A DNA stretch of 29,965 bases from Bacteroidales bacterium (GTDB taxonomy: Bacteria; Bacteroidota; Bacteroidia; Bacteroidales; VadinHA17). Each line of letters starts with the position of its first letter. Position 1 is the first letter of the stretch. A program made the translations under genes and the position numbers. Below, one piece after another: positions 8,545 through 17,790 of this stretch. The stretch covers positions 1-29,965 of the forward strand of contig JAOZKQ010000001.1 in the NCBI GenBank assembly GCA_029935275.1, given 5' to 3'. The notes under the pieces were generated by a model. It ran no database searches. It was not told where the DNA came from and was given only the letters and a program-made list of their open reading frames with translations.

Positions 8545-9822
8545 ATGAAGTTAACAATTCCAGGCATATTGAAGATTTTTTTGTTGTTTTTTGCCATCGA
8601 ATTCCTATCAGCCGGTCTTAAAGGAAGTCTATTGGCACAAACAGAATTTAGCTCATTGAAATTTATAGATCCTAAGCAGAAAAAAGTCTCTTTTCCTTTT
8701 AATTTTATAAATAACCTTATTATAATCCCTCTTCAGATAAATAATTCCGGTAACCTCTATTTTATACTTGACACAGGACTTAATATTTCAATTCTCACAG
8801 AACTTTCACTTGGTGACAGCCTTTCGCTAAACTACACCAAACAAGTTACAATAAAAGGACTTGGAAAAGGTAATCCTATCAATGCTTTGCATTCGTTTGG
8901 TAATGTATTCCAAATTTCAGGAGTTAAAGGAAACTATATGCATATTTACATTATTCTTCAAAATGTATTTAACCTTTCTTCCATGCTGGGAACCCGTGTA
9001 CACGGACTAATTGGCTATAATCTTTTTAAAGAATTCGTGGTAGAAATAAATTATGAAAAAAGAATCATAACACTACACAGACCCGACAAATATAAAACAC
9101 CGAATAAGAGACGATCAAAAACTATCCCAATTATTCTTGATAAAACAAAGCCTTATATTTACGCTTCCGTTGTGATGGATAACAATGAAGAAGTAATAGT
9201 TAAGCTTCTCATTGATACCGGAGCAAGCCATTCTCTTTGGCTTGATAAAAGCTCAAACAGCAGCATAAAAGTACCTGATAAAGTACGGGAGGCATACCTG
9301 GGGGCAGGCCTTAGCGGAGAAATACACGGGTTAATAGGCAGGGTTAATTCAATAAAAATTGCAGACTTTAAATTTGAAAAACCCATAGTAGCTTTCCCTG
9401 ACTCATCATCTGCAAGTTTCTCATTTGGTTTAAACGGAAGAAACGGAAGTCTGGGCTCAGAAATTCTAAGAAGGTTTGATCTGGTTATTGACTACCCTCA
9501 TAGCCAGATCACTTTAACCCCAAATAAGTACTACCGCGAGCCATTTAAAATTAACCGCTCAGGTATTGAAGTCACTGCTCCCATACCTGAATTCCCTCAT
9601 TACACACTTGCTACTGTCAAAAAAGATTCTCCAGGGTACCTTGCCGGACTTAAAGCAGGTGATATTTTATATTCAATCAACCACAATCTTACTAAATCTA
9701 TGTCAATTAATGATATTTATCAGTACCTGCAAGGGGAACCCGGCAAAAAAATGAGAATTATTGTGATTAGAAACGGTCTTTATTTCCTTACTTATTTCTA
9801 TCTTGAAAAACTTATTGATTAA
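8545..9822 (+). CDS. Secreted protein with two retropepsin-like domains and a PDZ domain
   Basis: This 425-residue protein has an N-terminal hydrophobic segment (about 8-31, ending SLLAQT) that should act as a signal peptide or anchor. Two retropepsin-like folds follow. The first has FILDTGLNIS with D76, and the second has LLIDTGASHS with D224. Each also has a later hydrophobic-glycine motif, LIGYNLF and LGSEILRRFD. A PDZ domain fills about 355-420 (SPGYLAGLKAGDILYSIN). Single-chain aspartyl proteases need two DTG/DSG loops, so the tandem layout could make one active site, which is inference. DTGLN departs from the standard DTG-A/S pattern, so the first half may be weakened. It is cotranscribed with the flavin reductase 11 bp downstream. 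Confidence 0.85.
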   Translation: MKLTIPGILKIFLLFFAIEFLSAGLKGSLLAQTEFSSLKFIDPKQKKVSFPFNFINNLIIIPLQINNSGNLYFILDTGLNISILTELSLGDSLSLNYTKQVTIKGLGKGNPINALHSFGNVFQISGVKGNYMHIYIILQNVFNLSSMLGTRVHGLIGYNLFKEFVVEINYEKRIITLHRPDKYKTPNKRRSKTIPIILDKTKPYIYASVVMDNNEEVIVKLLIDTGASHSLWLDKSSNSSIKVPDKVREAYLGAGLSGEIHGLIGRVNSIKIADFKFEKPIVAFPDSSSASFSFGLNGRNGSLGSEILRRFDLVIDYPHSQITLTPNKYYREPFKINRSGIEVTAPIPEFPHYTLATVKKDSPGYLAGLKAGDILYSINHNLTKSMSINDIYQYLQGEPGKKMRIIVIRNGLYFLTYFYLEKLID

Positions 9823-9833
9823 TTTTTATAAAA

Positions 9834-10421
9834 ATGGGGAAAACTCTTTGGAAACCAGGGACTATGATCTACCCACTACCAGCCGTACTGGTGAGTTGTG
9901 GTTCTAATCCTGAAGAATATAATATTATCACCATTGCATGGACAGGTACAATTTGTACGGATCCTCCCATGTGTTATATTTCTGTAAGGCCGCATCGTTA
10001 TTCCTATGATATTATTAAACGAAATGGGGATTTTGTTATTAACCTTAGTACAAAAAAACTGGCTAAAGCTACTGATTGGTGCGGTGTCCGGTCAGGGAGC
10101 AAGTTTAATAAATTCAAAGAAATGGGCCTGAACCCTGAAAAAGCAAGCTACGTAAAAGCCCCACTAATTAAAGAATCTCCGATAAATATCGAATGTAAAG
10201 TTGTAGAAATTAAGGAACTGGGTGTACACCACATGTTCATAGCAGAAGTTCTTGGGGTCCATGCAGACAATAAATATATGAATGAATCAACCGGGGCTTT
10301 TCACTTGGAAGACTCATCCCCTATTTGCTACTCACATGGCAAATACTATGAATTGGGCAACTTAATAGGGAAATTTGGCTTTTCGGTTAAGAAAAAAAAG
10401 AAATTAAAAAGAAAATATTAA
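9834..10421 (+). CDS. Flavin reductase family protein (FMN-binding split barrel)
   Basis: This 195-residue protein matches the flavin-reductase-like/flavoredoxin family of FMN-binding split-barrel proteins. Typical features are PAVLVSCG near the start, IITIAWTGTICTDPPMCYIS with the following RPHRYSYDII flavin-phosphate region, FVINLSTKKLAKATDWCG, and a long C-terminal beta segment. These proteins bind FMN and either reduce free flavin with NAD(P)H or carry electrons; the exact partner cannot be told from sequence. The C-terminus is a lysine-rich tail (KKKKKLKRK). The gene starts 11 bp after the retropepsin gene. Its stop codon overlaps that of the convergent MATE gene (10418-10421). Confidence 0.87.
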   Translation: MGKTLWKPGTMIYPLPAVLVSCGSNPEEYNIITIAWTGTICTDPPMCYISVRPHRYSYDIIKRNGDFVINLSTKKLAKATDWCGVRSGSKFNKFKEMGLNPEKASYVKAPLIKESPINIECKVVEIKELGVHHMFIAEVLGVHADNKYMNESTGAFHLEDSSPICYSHGKYYELGNLIGKFGFSVKKKKKLKRKY

Positions 10422-11686
10422 ACACCATGTCCTTTCCAACGGCCCGACCTTAAGTACAGATACGATAAAACAGCTAATAAACCTCCATAAATATACTCTA
10501 CAGTCCAGATTTGTGCAACTGTGATGTCAAAAAACTTAATAAGTGAATAACTGTATGCCAGATAAATAGAAAGTATCCCGATTTCAAGGGCCAGGGAAAC
10601 ATTTGTTTTTCCGGTTCCTGATACCCCGCTAAACAGTATAAAACCTACAGCAATAAACAGAGCACTTCCACTAACCACATAAAGTACAGGAAGGGCATCC
10701 CGGATTAAAAGCATATTATTAGTATAAATTGACAATACTTTTTCAGGAGCGATCAGAATTAGACCTATAAGCAGAAGAACACTGAAAAAACTTAAATTAA
10801 TCACTTTCTTCAAAACCCTCATGACTTCATCCTCTCTACCTTGCCCTATTACCCAGCCAATAAGTGTATTAGTGGCAGAAGAAAAACCCCATATTGGTAA
10901 CATAATCACCACATAGACACTTCTGATTATATTGGAAATGGCCAGTGCATGTTCCCCCAGGCTTTCTACCAGTACAAAAAACAAGAACCAAACACCAATT
11001 GAGAAAAAATTCTGTAACATCATAGGAGATGCAACTTTAATAATCCTGAAATATAATCGCTTACTAAAAAATTGAAATTTAAATATGCGAAAAGGTATCA
11101 GCTTTTTATCCAGGCGTATATAGATAATAAAAGTAAGCATAGCAGCAAACTCTGCCATAACAGAAGCTATAGCCGCCCCTTTTATACCAAGTTCCGGAAA
11201 ACCAAATTTCCCGAAAATCAACAAATAATCAAACAGGACATTTACCACTGCCATTACAATAGTGGTCCATGAAATAACTTTCGTTCTGCCAATACCAATA
11301 TAAAGTGCACGAAAAGCCATATTGAGATAAGCAAAAAGAATCCCAAATAAACGATATTGGAGATATTCATTTGAAGCACTTTGAATATCCTCTGATTTCA
11401 ATACAAATCCAAGGAATTCCCCTGACACAAGAAATATCAGAATAAACATAAGAATAGCCAGAGGAATAAGAAAGTACAATGAGTGCTCAACAACCAAACC
11501 AATCTCAGACAATTTTTTCTCACCATACCTTCGTGAAATAATAATCTGGGTTCCAATACCAAAACCCCAACCCAGCATAGCTATCGCGAGATAAAATATC
11601 CCACCTATTGCGGAAGCACCTAAGGCAACCTCTCCCACTCTGCCTAAGAAAGCGGTATCGGTTACGGTAATTATGTTTTGTGCCAC
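10418..11686 (-). CDS. MATE-family efflux transporter (start probably further upstream)
   Basis: This is a MATE (NorM/DinF superfamily) inner-membrane transporter that exports drugs or metabolites in exchange for Na+ or H+. About twelve hydrophobic helices are visible, along with VTDTAFLGRVGEVALGA at the start and the mid-protein repeat. The called start is GTG at 11684-11686, giving 422 residues, but this cuts the first helix short. The frame stays open to a TGA at 11756-11758. The upstream codons encode TYRKIWIVAWPIILGS, which is classic MATE helix 1, so the real start lies upstream. No ATG, GTG or TTG is available there. A CTG at 11747-11749 is the only near-standard codon, so a non-standard start or an indel is possible. 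Confidence 0.88.
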   Translation of the reverse strand: MAQNIITVTDTAFLGRVGEVALGASAIGGIFYLAIAMLGWGFGIGTQIIISRRYGEKKLSEIGLVVEHSLYFLIPLAILMFILIFLVSGEFLGFVLKSEDIQSASNEYLQYRLFGILFAYLNMAFRALYIGIGRTKVISWTTIVMAVVNVLFDYLLIFGKFGFPELGIKGAAIASVMAEFAAMLTFIIYIRLDKKLIPFRIFKFQFFSKRLYFRIIKVASPMMLQNFFSIGVWFLFFVLVESLGEHALAISNIIRSVYVVIMLPIWGFSSATNTLIGWVIGQGREDEVMRVLKKVINLSFFSVLLLIGLILIAPEKVLSIYTNNMLLIRDALPVLYVVSGSALFIAVGFILFSGVSGTGKTNVSLALEIGILSIYLAYSYSLIKFFDITVAQIWTVEYIYGGLLAVLSYLYLRSGRWKGHGV

Positions 11687-11823
11687 ACTACCAAGAATAA
11701 TTGGCCATGCAACTATCCATATTTTACGATATGTTACTGAAGCTTCCAGGAAAAATCAGGTTATAAATATTTTATTCTAAACAATTTAACTATAGGGGTA
11801 AAATTACATCTTTTTGCAAAAAT

Positions 11824-13974
11824 CTAAAGATGCTTATCAAAATACAGGCTTACTTTATCCATTAAATTTATCCTGTCCCAGCCCCGTACATTATGAGGAT
11901 GCGTAGGATAAACAAAATAATCAACTTGTTTATTTTGTTTCACACACTCCCGGATAAATGTAAGGCTATGCTGCCATACTACTGTTGAATCCATAGCCCC
12001 ATTAATTAATAATAAATCCCCTTTCAACTTACTTACATAATTTTTCATTTCAGCATTTTTATAACCTTCCGGATTTTCTTCAGGCATATCCATGTATCTT
12101 TCTCCATACATAATCTCATAATATTTCCAGTCAGTTACAGGACCGCCTGCTACTCCCACCTTAAAGACCCCGGGATATTTCAATTTCAAATTAAGGGTCA
12201 TAAAACCTCCATAACTCCAACCATGAACCCCAATACGTGATTTATCGACAAAGGGAAGACTATTCAGGTATGAAATACCAGCCATCTGATCTGCCACCTC
12301 CAAAGTACCAAGTTGACGATGGATACTATTCTCAAAATCGAAGCCCCTTCCCAAAGTTCCACGGTTATCCAGAGTAAATGCAATGTAGCCTTTCTGAGCC
12401 ATATAATGCTGCCACATTCTTGCCCCACCCAGCCAGGAATTAGTAACAAGCTGAGAATGTGGCCCCCCATATACATAAACAATCACCGGGTACTTTTTGG
12501 CCGGATCAAAATCCATCGGCTTAATCAGGCGATAATAGAGCTCGGGGTGTTCACTTGTCTCCGAAATTGAAGAAACTTCAATTTCTCCAAGTGTATATGA
12601 TTTATATGGATTTTCAGCATGCAAAATCTCTTTAACTTTCTTTCCATTTGTTTTGCCAATATTTATTATTCGCGGCTCAGTAATATTTGAATAAGAGTCA
12701 ATAAATAATTGTCCATCCTCACTAAACATTGCAGTATGTGTACCAGAATCAGTGCTTAGCTTCACAATTTTTCCTGTCTTCATATTTAGCTTATAAATAT
12801 GCCTTTCCAGGGGACTCTCTTTCGTTGAAACAAAATACAATTCTTTTTCTTTCAGATTAAAACCATTTACATTCGTAATATCATAGTCACCCTTTGTTAG
12901 TTGCCTGATCAATTCCCCTGAAATATTGTACAAATAAACATGGTTATAACCATCCCTTCGACTTTCGTATATAAACTGATCAGGCTGTGTTTTTAAGAAA
13001 CTTATAGGCTTTAAGGGTTCAACATATTTTGGATGTTTTTCTTCAAAGATAGTCTGGAGAAATTCACCAGTTTTAACACTATATTTATTAAATTTCATAT
13101 GATTTTGCTCCCGGTTCAATACAGCAATATATAAAAACTCATTATCAGGAGACCATGCAATATTAGTTAGATACTGATCTTTGGGTTCTCCGGTCTTTAA
13201 ATAAATTGTTTTCTTTGTACTCAGATTGTAAACTCCAACAGTCACTTGCTCATTGTTCATACCTGCCATTGGGTATCTAATATTTTTTAATGTTGCTACC
13301 CGCTGGGTCACATCAACCAGAGGATAAGGTGTAACCATAGATTCATCTTTTCTGTAAAAAGCTAGCAATGCTCCGTCCTGCGACCAGAAAGTTCCTTTAT
13401 TGATCCCAAACTCATTCCTGTGAACAGTTTGGCCAAAAACAATTCCTTCTTTCTTGGAACTGGTAATCTGTATCAAATCACCTTCCTGATCCTGTAAGAA
13501 CAAATCTGCCCCCTGAGTAAAAGCAATGGTTTTTTGTGAAATATCTGCATTTCCGGCATGCTCAGGCAATTTCTGATACCTATGAATAATTTTCATATCT
13601 ACATCAAACTCAAGAAGATTATTCCCTCTGAAAATCCTAATCATATTTTTGTTAATCCACTTAAATGCCGGAAAATTTTTATACTTAAGCCTTGTATTCT
13701 TTTCCATAACTACATTAATCTCATCCAATGATAATAAAACAGATGGCGTATCAAAAAAAGCCTCCTGCTGCATCAAAGAATCTCCTTTTACCCATACATA
13801 TGAATCAGAACCAGGCCTCCATTGTAGTTGTTTCAATGATTGAATTCTAAAAGTTGTATAAGCCCCAATAATGGCATCTTCTATTGTCAAAGTTTTTTGC
13901 TGGGCACTTACACCAGAAATAAAAAAAATAAACAGAATTATCAGTCTTAATGTAAACATTCCTCTTTTAATCAT
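11824..13974 (-). CDS. Dipeptidyl peptidase IV-like prolyl oligopeptidase (S9B)
   Basis: This is a secreted serine peptidase of the DPP IV family that removes Xaa-Pro dipeptides. I place the start at the ATG 13972-13974 (716 residues), giving MIKRGMFTLRLIILFIFFIS...SAQQ, a good signal peptide. The earlier ATG at 14005-14007 overlaps a probable promoter element. An eight-bladed beta-propeller-like N domain (DPPIV_N) occupies roughly residues 90-440. The alpha/beta hydrolase domain has the nucleophile S587 in GWSYGG, Asp in NGAMDSTVVW and His in PTHPHNVRG. The likely role is periplasmic peptide digestion for amino-acid uptake. It is the only gene of its transcript in this window, and its stop is followed by the MATE gene's upstream region. 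Confidence 0.94.
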   Translation of the reverse strand: MIKRGMFTLRLIILFIFFISGVSAQQKTLTIEDAIIGAYTTFRIQSLKQLQWRPGSDSYVWVKGDSLMQQEAFFDTPSVLLSLDEINVVMEKNTRLKYKNFPAFKWINKNMIRIFRGNNLLEFDVDMKIIHRYQKLPEHAGNADISQKTIAFTQGADLFLQDQEGDLIQITSSKKEGIVFGQTVHRNEFGINKGTFWSQDGALLAFYRKDESMVTPYPLVDVTQRVATLKNIRYPMAGMNNEQVTVGVYNLSTKKTIYLKTGEPKDQYLTNIAWSPDNEFLYIAVLNREQNHMKFNKYSVKTGEFLQTIFEEKHPKYVEPLKPISFLKTQPDQFIYESRRDGYNHVYLYNISGELIRQLTKGDYDITNVNGFNLKEKELYFVSTKESPLERHIYKLNMKTGKIVKLSTDSGTHTAMFSEDGQLFIDSYSNITEPRIINIGKTNGKKVKEILHAENPYKSYTLGEIEVSSISETSEHPELYYRLIKPMDFDPAKKYPVIVYVYGGPHSQLVTNSWLGGARMWQHYMAQKGYIAFTLDNRGTLGRGFDFENSIHRQLGTLEVADQMAGISYLNSLPFVDKSRIGVHGWSYGGFMTLNLKLKYPGVFKVGVAGGPVTDWKYYEIMYGERYMDMPEENPEGYKNAEMKNYVSKLKGDLLLINGAMDSTVVWQHSLTFIRECVKQNKQVDYFVYPTHPHNVRGWDRINLMDKVSLYFDKHL

Positions 13975-14004
13975 TTTTTGTATTTTAAAATTATGAATAA
14001 GGAA

Positions 14005-14012
14005 CAAAAATA
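14005..14012 (-). promoter_or_regulatory. Putative -7 element upstream of the S9B peptidase
   Basis: The minus strand reads TATTTTTG here, an exact match to TAnnTTTG. The leader would be about 24-30 nt to the ATG at 13974. The first in-frame ATG (14007) lies inside this element, which supports the shorter start. No good -33 box is visible. Confidence 0.4.
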
Positions 14013-14333
14013 GAAATTTTATACTTCAATAGGTTCATGAAATACAGCTTATGTACAATTAAGCTTAGCAGTCAAAACTCAAAGATCACTCAAGCCTTCA
14101 TAATACTAATAATCATAAATTTACATGATTTAACCAAATGAATTACTGAATTTATAATATTTGAAAAAACATTAAAAGGACTCAAAATATATTTCAACAA
14201 GTTCAAACAAGGTAAATTTCACTCCTAATATCCTGATTTTATAAGGGGGAAAACCTGAAAATTCACAAACCTTTTCAGAATTCCTCCGTTTAATTGTTAG
14301 ACACCAAAAAATCAGGTTATTCGTTAAAAAAAT
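14013..14333. other. Divergent intergenic region, S9B peptidase and ABC transporter
   Basis: This AT-rich region of about 320 bp separates two divergent genes and should hold both promoters. The only structure I can point to is a small inverted repeat, CTGAAAA (14255-14261) and TTTTCAG (14272-14278), with no following T run. I see no clear promoter for the plus-strand ABC transporter gene, and no open reading frame worth calling. Confidence 0.4.
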
Positions 14334-17300
14334 ATGAGTGAGAAAATACTAAAAGCCCTAATGCAATTATTTGCACTCATTGCCCGTCCTGAGAGCAATG
14401 ATGATGAACGGAGGGCCGTAGTTGAGTCTTTTCTCAGTAAACAGCTAAACAAAGAGCTGGTTATAAGCTACCTGGGTGTTTTTGATGGATATTATCACAC
14501 TTATCAGGAAAAACAAAAATCAGAAAGTAAGAAAAGAAGTATAATTGCAGCCAGTTCTGTAAAAGTGTTGAAAATTGGCACGGAAATAAATGAAGAACTT
14601 GCCTTAAACCAAAAAATCACTGTTTTATATCAATTACTTGAATTTGCCAACTCTGAAGAGGGGAAAATAACTGATCAGGAGCTTGAATTCATTGAAAGTT
14701 TAAGCTCCACATTCAATATTGATAAAACGGAATTTACAGATATCAGAGATTTCATTCTTCATCCTTTTAACAAATTACCACATAGTCCTAATTTATTGGT
14801 AATTGATCATAAAAAGCAAGCTCCTTCAAAGAAGGTAAAATACTTACAAGTACCCAAACTGGAAAACCAGATATGGGTATTGCAAATTGCCTCTGCTAAT
14901 GTTTATTTGCTCAGGTTTTCAGGGAAACAGGAATTATACATTAATAGCCAAATTATTCAGCCTGAAAAAGTTTATGTTTTCAATACCGGTGCATCCATTA
15001 GGGACAGGAAATCAAAAGCCATTTACTATTCTGATATAGTAGGTATGTTCAGGTCTGATGAAGCGGAAGATAAAATAACATATCAGGCACTAAACCTGGA
15101 ATATAAATTCAGTGGTGGGAAAATCGGATTACGTAACATTAGCTTTGAGGAAGAATCAGGGAGATTAGTTGGAATTATGGGGGCAAGCGGATCAGGAAAA
15201 TCCACCTTGCTAAATGTTTTAAATGGCTCAAGTACTCCTTCACGTGGGGAAGTTTTGATAAATGGGATAAATATCCATAAGGATAAAGAAAAGGTTGAAG
15301 GTGTTATAGGTCATGTTTCCCAGGATGATTTACTGATTGAAGAACTTACCGTTTATCAGAACCTTTATTATAATGCCAGGCTGTGTTTTGATAATTATTC
15401 AAATGAAAAAATTATTAAAACAGTAAATCAAACCCTTATCAATCTGGGTTTGCATGAAATAAAAGACATTCATGTAGGGAACCCTTTAAACAAAAAAATC
15501 AGTGGTGGCCAAAGAAAAAGACTCAATATCGCTCTGGAACTAATAAGAGAGCCATCTGTTCTATTCCTCGATGAGCCCACATCCGGACTATCTTCAAGGG
15601 ACTCAGAAAATATAATGGACCTGCTCAAAGAGCTTTCTTTAAAGGGAAAGCTTGTGTTTGTTGTAATTCACCAGCCTTCATCTGATATTTTTAAAATGTT
15701 TGACAGCCTCCTTATTCTTGATACCGGAGGTTTTCCTATATACAATGGAGATCCTATTGATTCCATTATCTACTTTAAAGCAAGGATTCATCAGGCAAAC
15801 TTTAATGAAAGTGAGTGCAGGACTTGTGGTAATGTAAACCCTGAACAGGTATTTAATATTGTTGAATCACAGGTATTAGACGAATATGGAAAAACTACAG
15901 GTACCAGAAAGACATCCCCTGTTGAATGGAATGCCTATTTTAATGAATACTCACCAAGCCTGATAAAGAAACTAAGAAGCGTAAAAAAGATACCTGAGGT
16001 TAGTTTTAAAATACCTAATCCAGCAAAACAATGGCTGATATTTATTAAAAGGGATATACTTTCAAAGCTTTCAAACACGCAATATTTAATAATAAATTTT
16101 CTTGAAGCCCCTTTACTAGCCTTCTTTCTTGCCACATTAATAAAATATTATAATGTAAGTGCCACAAACAAGTACGGATATACTCTTCTTGATAACGACA
16201 ACCTTCCGGTTTACATATTCATGTCAGTAATTGTGGCAATATTCATAGGCTTAACTGTAAGTGCGGAAGAACTTATTAAAGATCGTAAAATACTTAAAAG
16301 GGAAGAATTCCTTAACCTTAGCTGGAACAGTTATCTATTATCAAAGGTCTCTGTTCAGTTTATGATTTCTGCCATACAGGCCATAACTTTTGTTCTAATA
16401 GGGAACAGCATCATGGAGATAAAAGGAATGTACTGGCAATACTGGCTTGTTCTTTTCAGTGCATGGACCATGTCAAACCTCATTGGCCTGGTTATTTCTG
16501 ACAGCTTCAAAACAGTAGTTACCATTTATATTCTAATCCCATTTCTTGTAATTCCTCAAATCATTTTAAGTGGCATCATTGTCAAATATGAAAAGCTCAA
16601 CCCTATTATATCATCACCTGAAAGTATTCCATGGTTTGGTGAAATAATTACTGCAAAATGGGCATATGAGGGTCTTATGGTATATCAGTTTAAGGAAAAT
16701 GATTACGAAGCTCAATTCTACACATTCGACAAAATAAAAAGTATTTCAAACTTTAAAAAATATTATTGGTATAACAACCTTAAAAATAAAACCTTAAGCT
16801 TATCCCGTAATCTAAATACACCCGACAAGAAAGAGCAAAACGAAAATGATCTCCTGACACTCAGAAATGAAATTACACGGGAAATGAATGTACTTAAAGT
16901 TATACCTTTTGAATATCTTGACAGATTGTACCCTGATAAAGTAAACAAAGAAACCCTGGATGCAGTAAAACTTTACCTTGATCGCATAAAAGCATATCAT
17001 ATTCAATTATATAATAAGGCTGATGCAAAAAAAGACAAACTTATAACCAACTTACAAAAAGAAGATAAGGATGCATATTTAAAAAGCACCCGAATATATC
17101 AGAATGATCAGCTTACCGATTTTGTAAAAAATGAGAGTGAAAAAAATAAGCCAATTATTGAATACAATGGCAGGCTCATTCAGAAGCTAGATCCTATTTT
17201 CCTGGATCCTGAAGGGAAATTTATTAAAGCTCATTTTTATGCTCCCAGAAAAATGCTATTTGGTAAATTCTACCCAACCATTTGGATAAATATTATGGTT

Positions 17301-17414
17301 CTTTGGGCAATGACCTTCATTTTGTATTTTATTCTGTACTTCCGCCTATTTAAGAAGTTACTGGATTGGTCCGGAAGTCTGGGCGATAGATTATCTAATA
17401 ATAATTCAGAGTAA
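14334..17414 (+). CDS. ABCG-like ABC transporter with accessory N-terminal domain and large final loop
   Basis: This is a 1026-residue half-transporter-like fusion. Residues about 1-145 are helical and resemble a TerB-type domain. About 175-245 form a beta-rich stretch (QIWVLQIASANVYLLRFSG) of unknown type. The ABC domain has Walker A GASGSGKST (283-291), signature SGGQRKR (from 390), and Walker B FLDEP (D413, E414). A cysteine pair, CRTCGN, follows the ABC domain. The membrane domain has helices near 588-605, 623-645, 672-695, 703-723 and 727-750, then a last helix near 981-1012. The order ATPase-then-membrane is that of the ABCG/white family. The polar stretch of about 230 residues before the last helix is far longer than in that family. 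The substrate is unknown. The gene stands alone. Confidence 0.85.
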   Translation: MSEKILKALMQLFALIARPESNDDERRAVVESFLSKQLNKELVISYLGVFDGYYHTYQEKQKSESKKRSIIAASSVKVLKIGTEINEELALNQKITVLYQLLEFANSEEGKITDQELEFIESLSSTFNIDKTEFTDIRDFILHPFNKLPHSPNLLVIDHKKQAPSKKVKYLQVPKLENQIWVLQIASANVYLLRFSGKQELYINSQIIQPEKVYVFNTGASIRDRKSKAIYYSDIVGMFRSDEAEDKITYQALNLEYKFSGGKIGLRNISFEEESGRLVGIMGASGSGKSTLLNVLNGSSTPSRGEVLINGINIHKDKEKVEGVIGHVSQDDLLIEELTVYQNLYYNARLCFDNYSNEKIIKTVNQTLINLGLHEIKDIHVGNPLNKKISGGQRKRLNIALELIREPSVLFLDEPTSGLSSRDSENIMDLLKELSLKGKLVFVVIHQPSSDIFKMFDSLLILDTGGFPIYNGDPIDSIIYFKARIHQANFNESECRTCGNVNPEQVFNIVESQVLDEYGKTTGTRKTSPVEWNAYFNEYSPSLIKKLRSVKKIPEVSFKIPNPAKQWLIFIKRDILSKLSNTQYLIINFLEAPLLAFFLATLIKYYNVSATNKYGYTLLDNDNLPVYIFMSVIVAIFIGLTVSAEELIKDRKILKREEFLNLSWNSYLLSKVSVQFMISAIQAITFVLIGNSIMEIKGMYWQYWLVLFSAWTMSNLIGLVISDSFKTVVTIYILIPFLVIPQIILSGIIVKYEKLNPIISSPESIPWFGEIITAKWAYEGLMVYQFKENDYEAQFYTFDKIKSISNFKKYYWYNNLKNKTLSLSRNLNTPDKKEQNENDLLTLRNEITREMNVLKVIPFEYLDRLYPDKVNKETLDAVKLYLDRIKAYHIQLYNKADAKKDKLITNLQKEDKDAYLKSTRIYQNDQLTDFVKNESEKNKPIIEYNGRLIQKLDPIFLDPEGKFIKAHFYAPRKMLFGKFYPTIWINIMVLWAMTFILYFILYFRLFKKLLDWSGSLGDRLSNNNSE

Positions 17415-17650
17415 ATATGTTTTCAGGGATGGAATTTATTATTAAAAATAACTCTAATCTGATTACTGGTTCCACAATGTTTTAAACTGATCTGTAAAAT
17501 TTCTTATACCGAATCCAGGTTATTACGGTTCACTTAGAAAAGTTGTAGATTCAAGTCTTTATATTCTTTCGTAACGGAATTGGTTATATAATTTTTATTA
17601 ATGAATAGATTGATGAATGGAACTTTATTTGTTTTGATCAGTTTATCTTA

Positions 17651-17735
17651 TCTGGCTGAAGGCCAGAGAGATCACAGCACAGGGCAGCGCCCTGTGAGGA
17701 ATCATTAGAATAGTCCATTTACACCCTGTAAGGGT
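17651..17735. repeat. Triple-hairpin palindromic repeat (REP-like)
   Basis: Three inverted repeats sit in a row. TCTGGC (17651-17656) pairs with GCCAGA (17662-17667). CACAGGGC (17678-17685) pairs with GCCCTGTG (17689-17696), leaving a three-base AGC loop. ACCCT (17723-17727) pairs with AGGGT (17731-17735), leaving a GTA loop. The block is much richer in G+C than its surroundings. The layout resembles REP-type intergenic elements seen in many Bacteroidota and mobilised by RAYT transposases. That link is inference, and no transposase gene is in the window. Confidence 0.65.
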
Positions 17736-17790
17736 AGTATAATCAATTTAATATGATTTTGATATAAATTATTTTTGTATTCTATCCTTT

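Noticed and set aside
13975..14007. Longer N-terminus of the S9B peptidase from the ATG at 14007
   Set aside because: It adds eleven residues in front of a good signal peptide, and the ATG lies inside the probable -7 element.
14255..14278. Inverted repeat CTGAAAA/TTTTCAG before the ABC transporter gene as an operator
   Set aside because: Only seven base pairs, AT-rich, and placed without relation to a recognisable promoter.
17601..17708. 35-codon plus-strand frame starting MNRLMNGTLFVLISLSYL
   Set aside because: It looks faintly like a signal peptide, but its second half is read straight through the hairpin repeat at 17651-17696. That makes a real gene unlikely.
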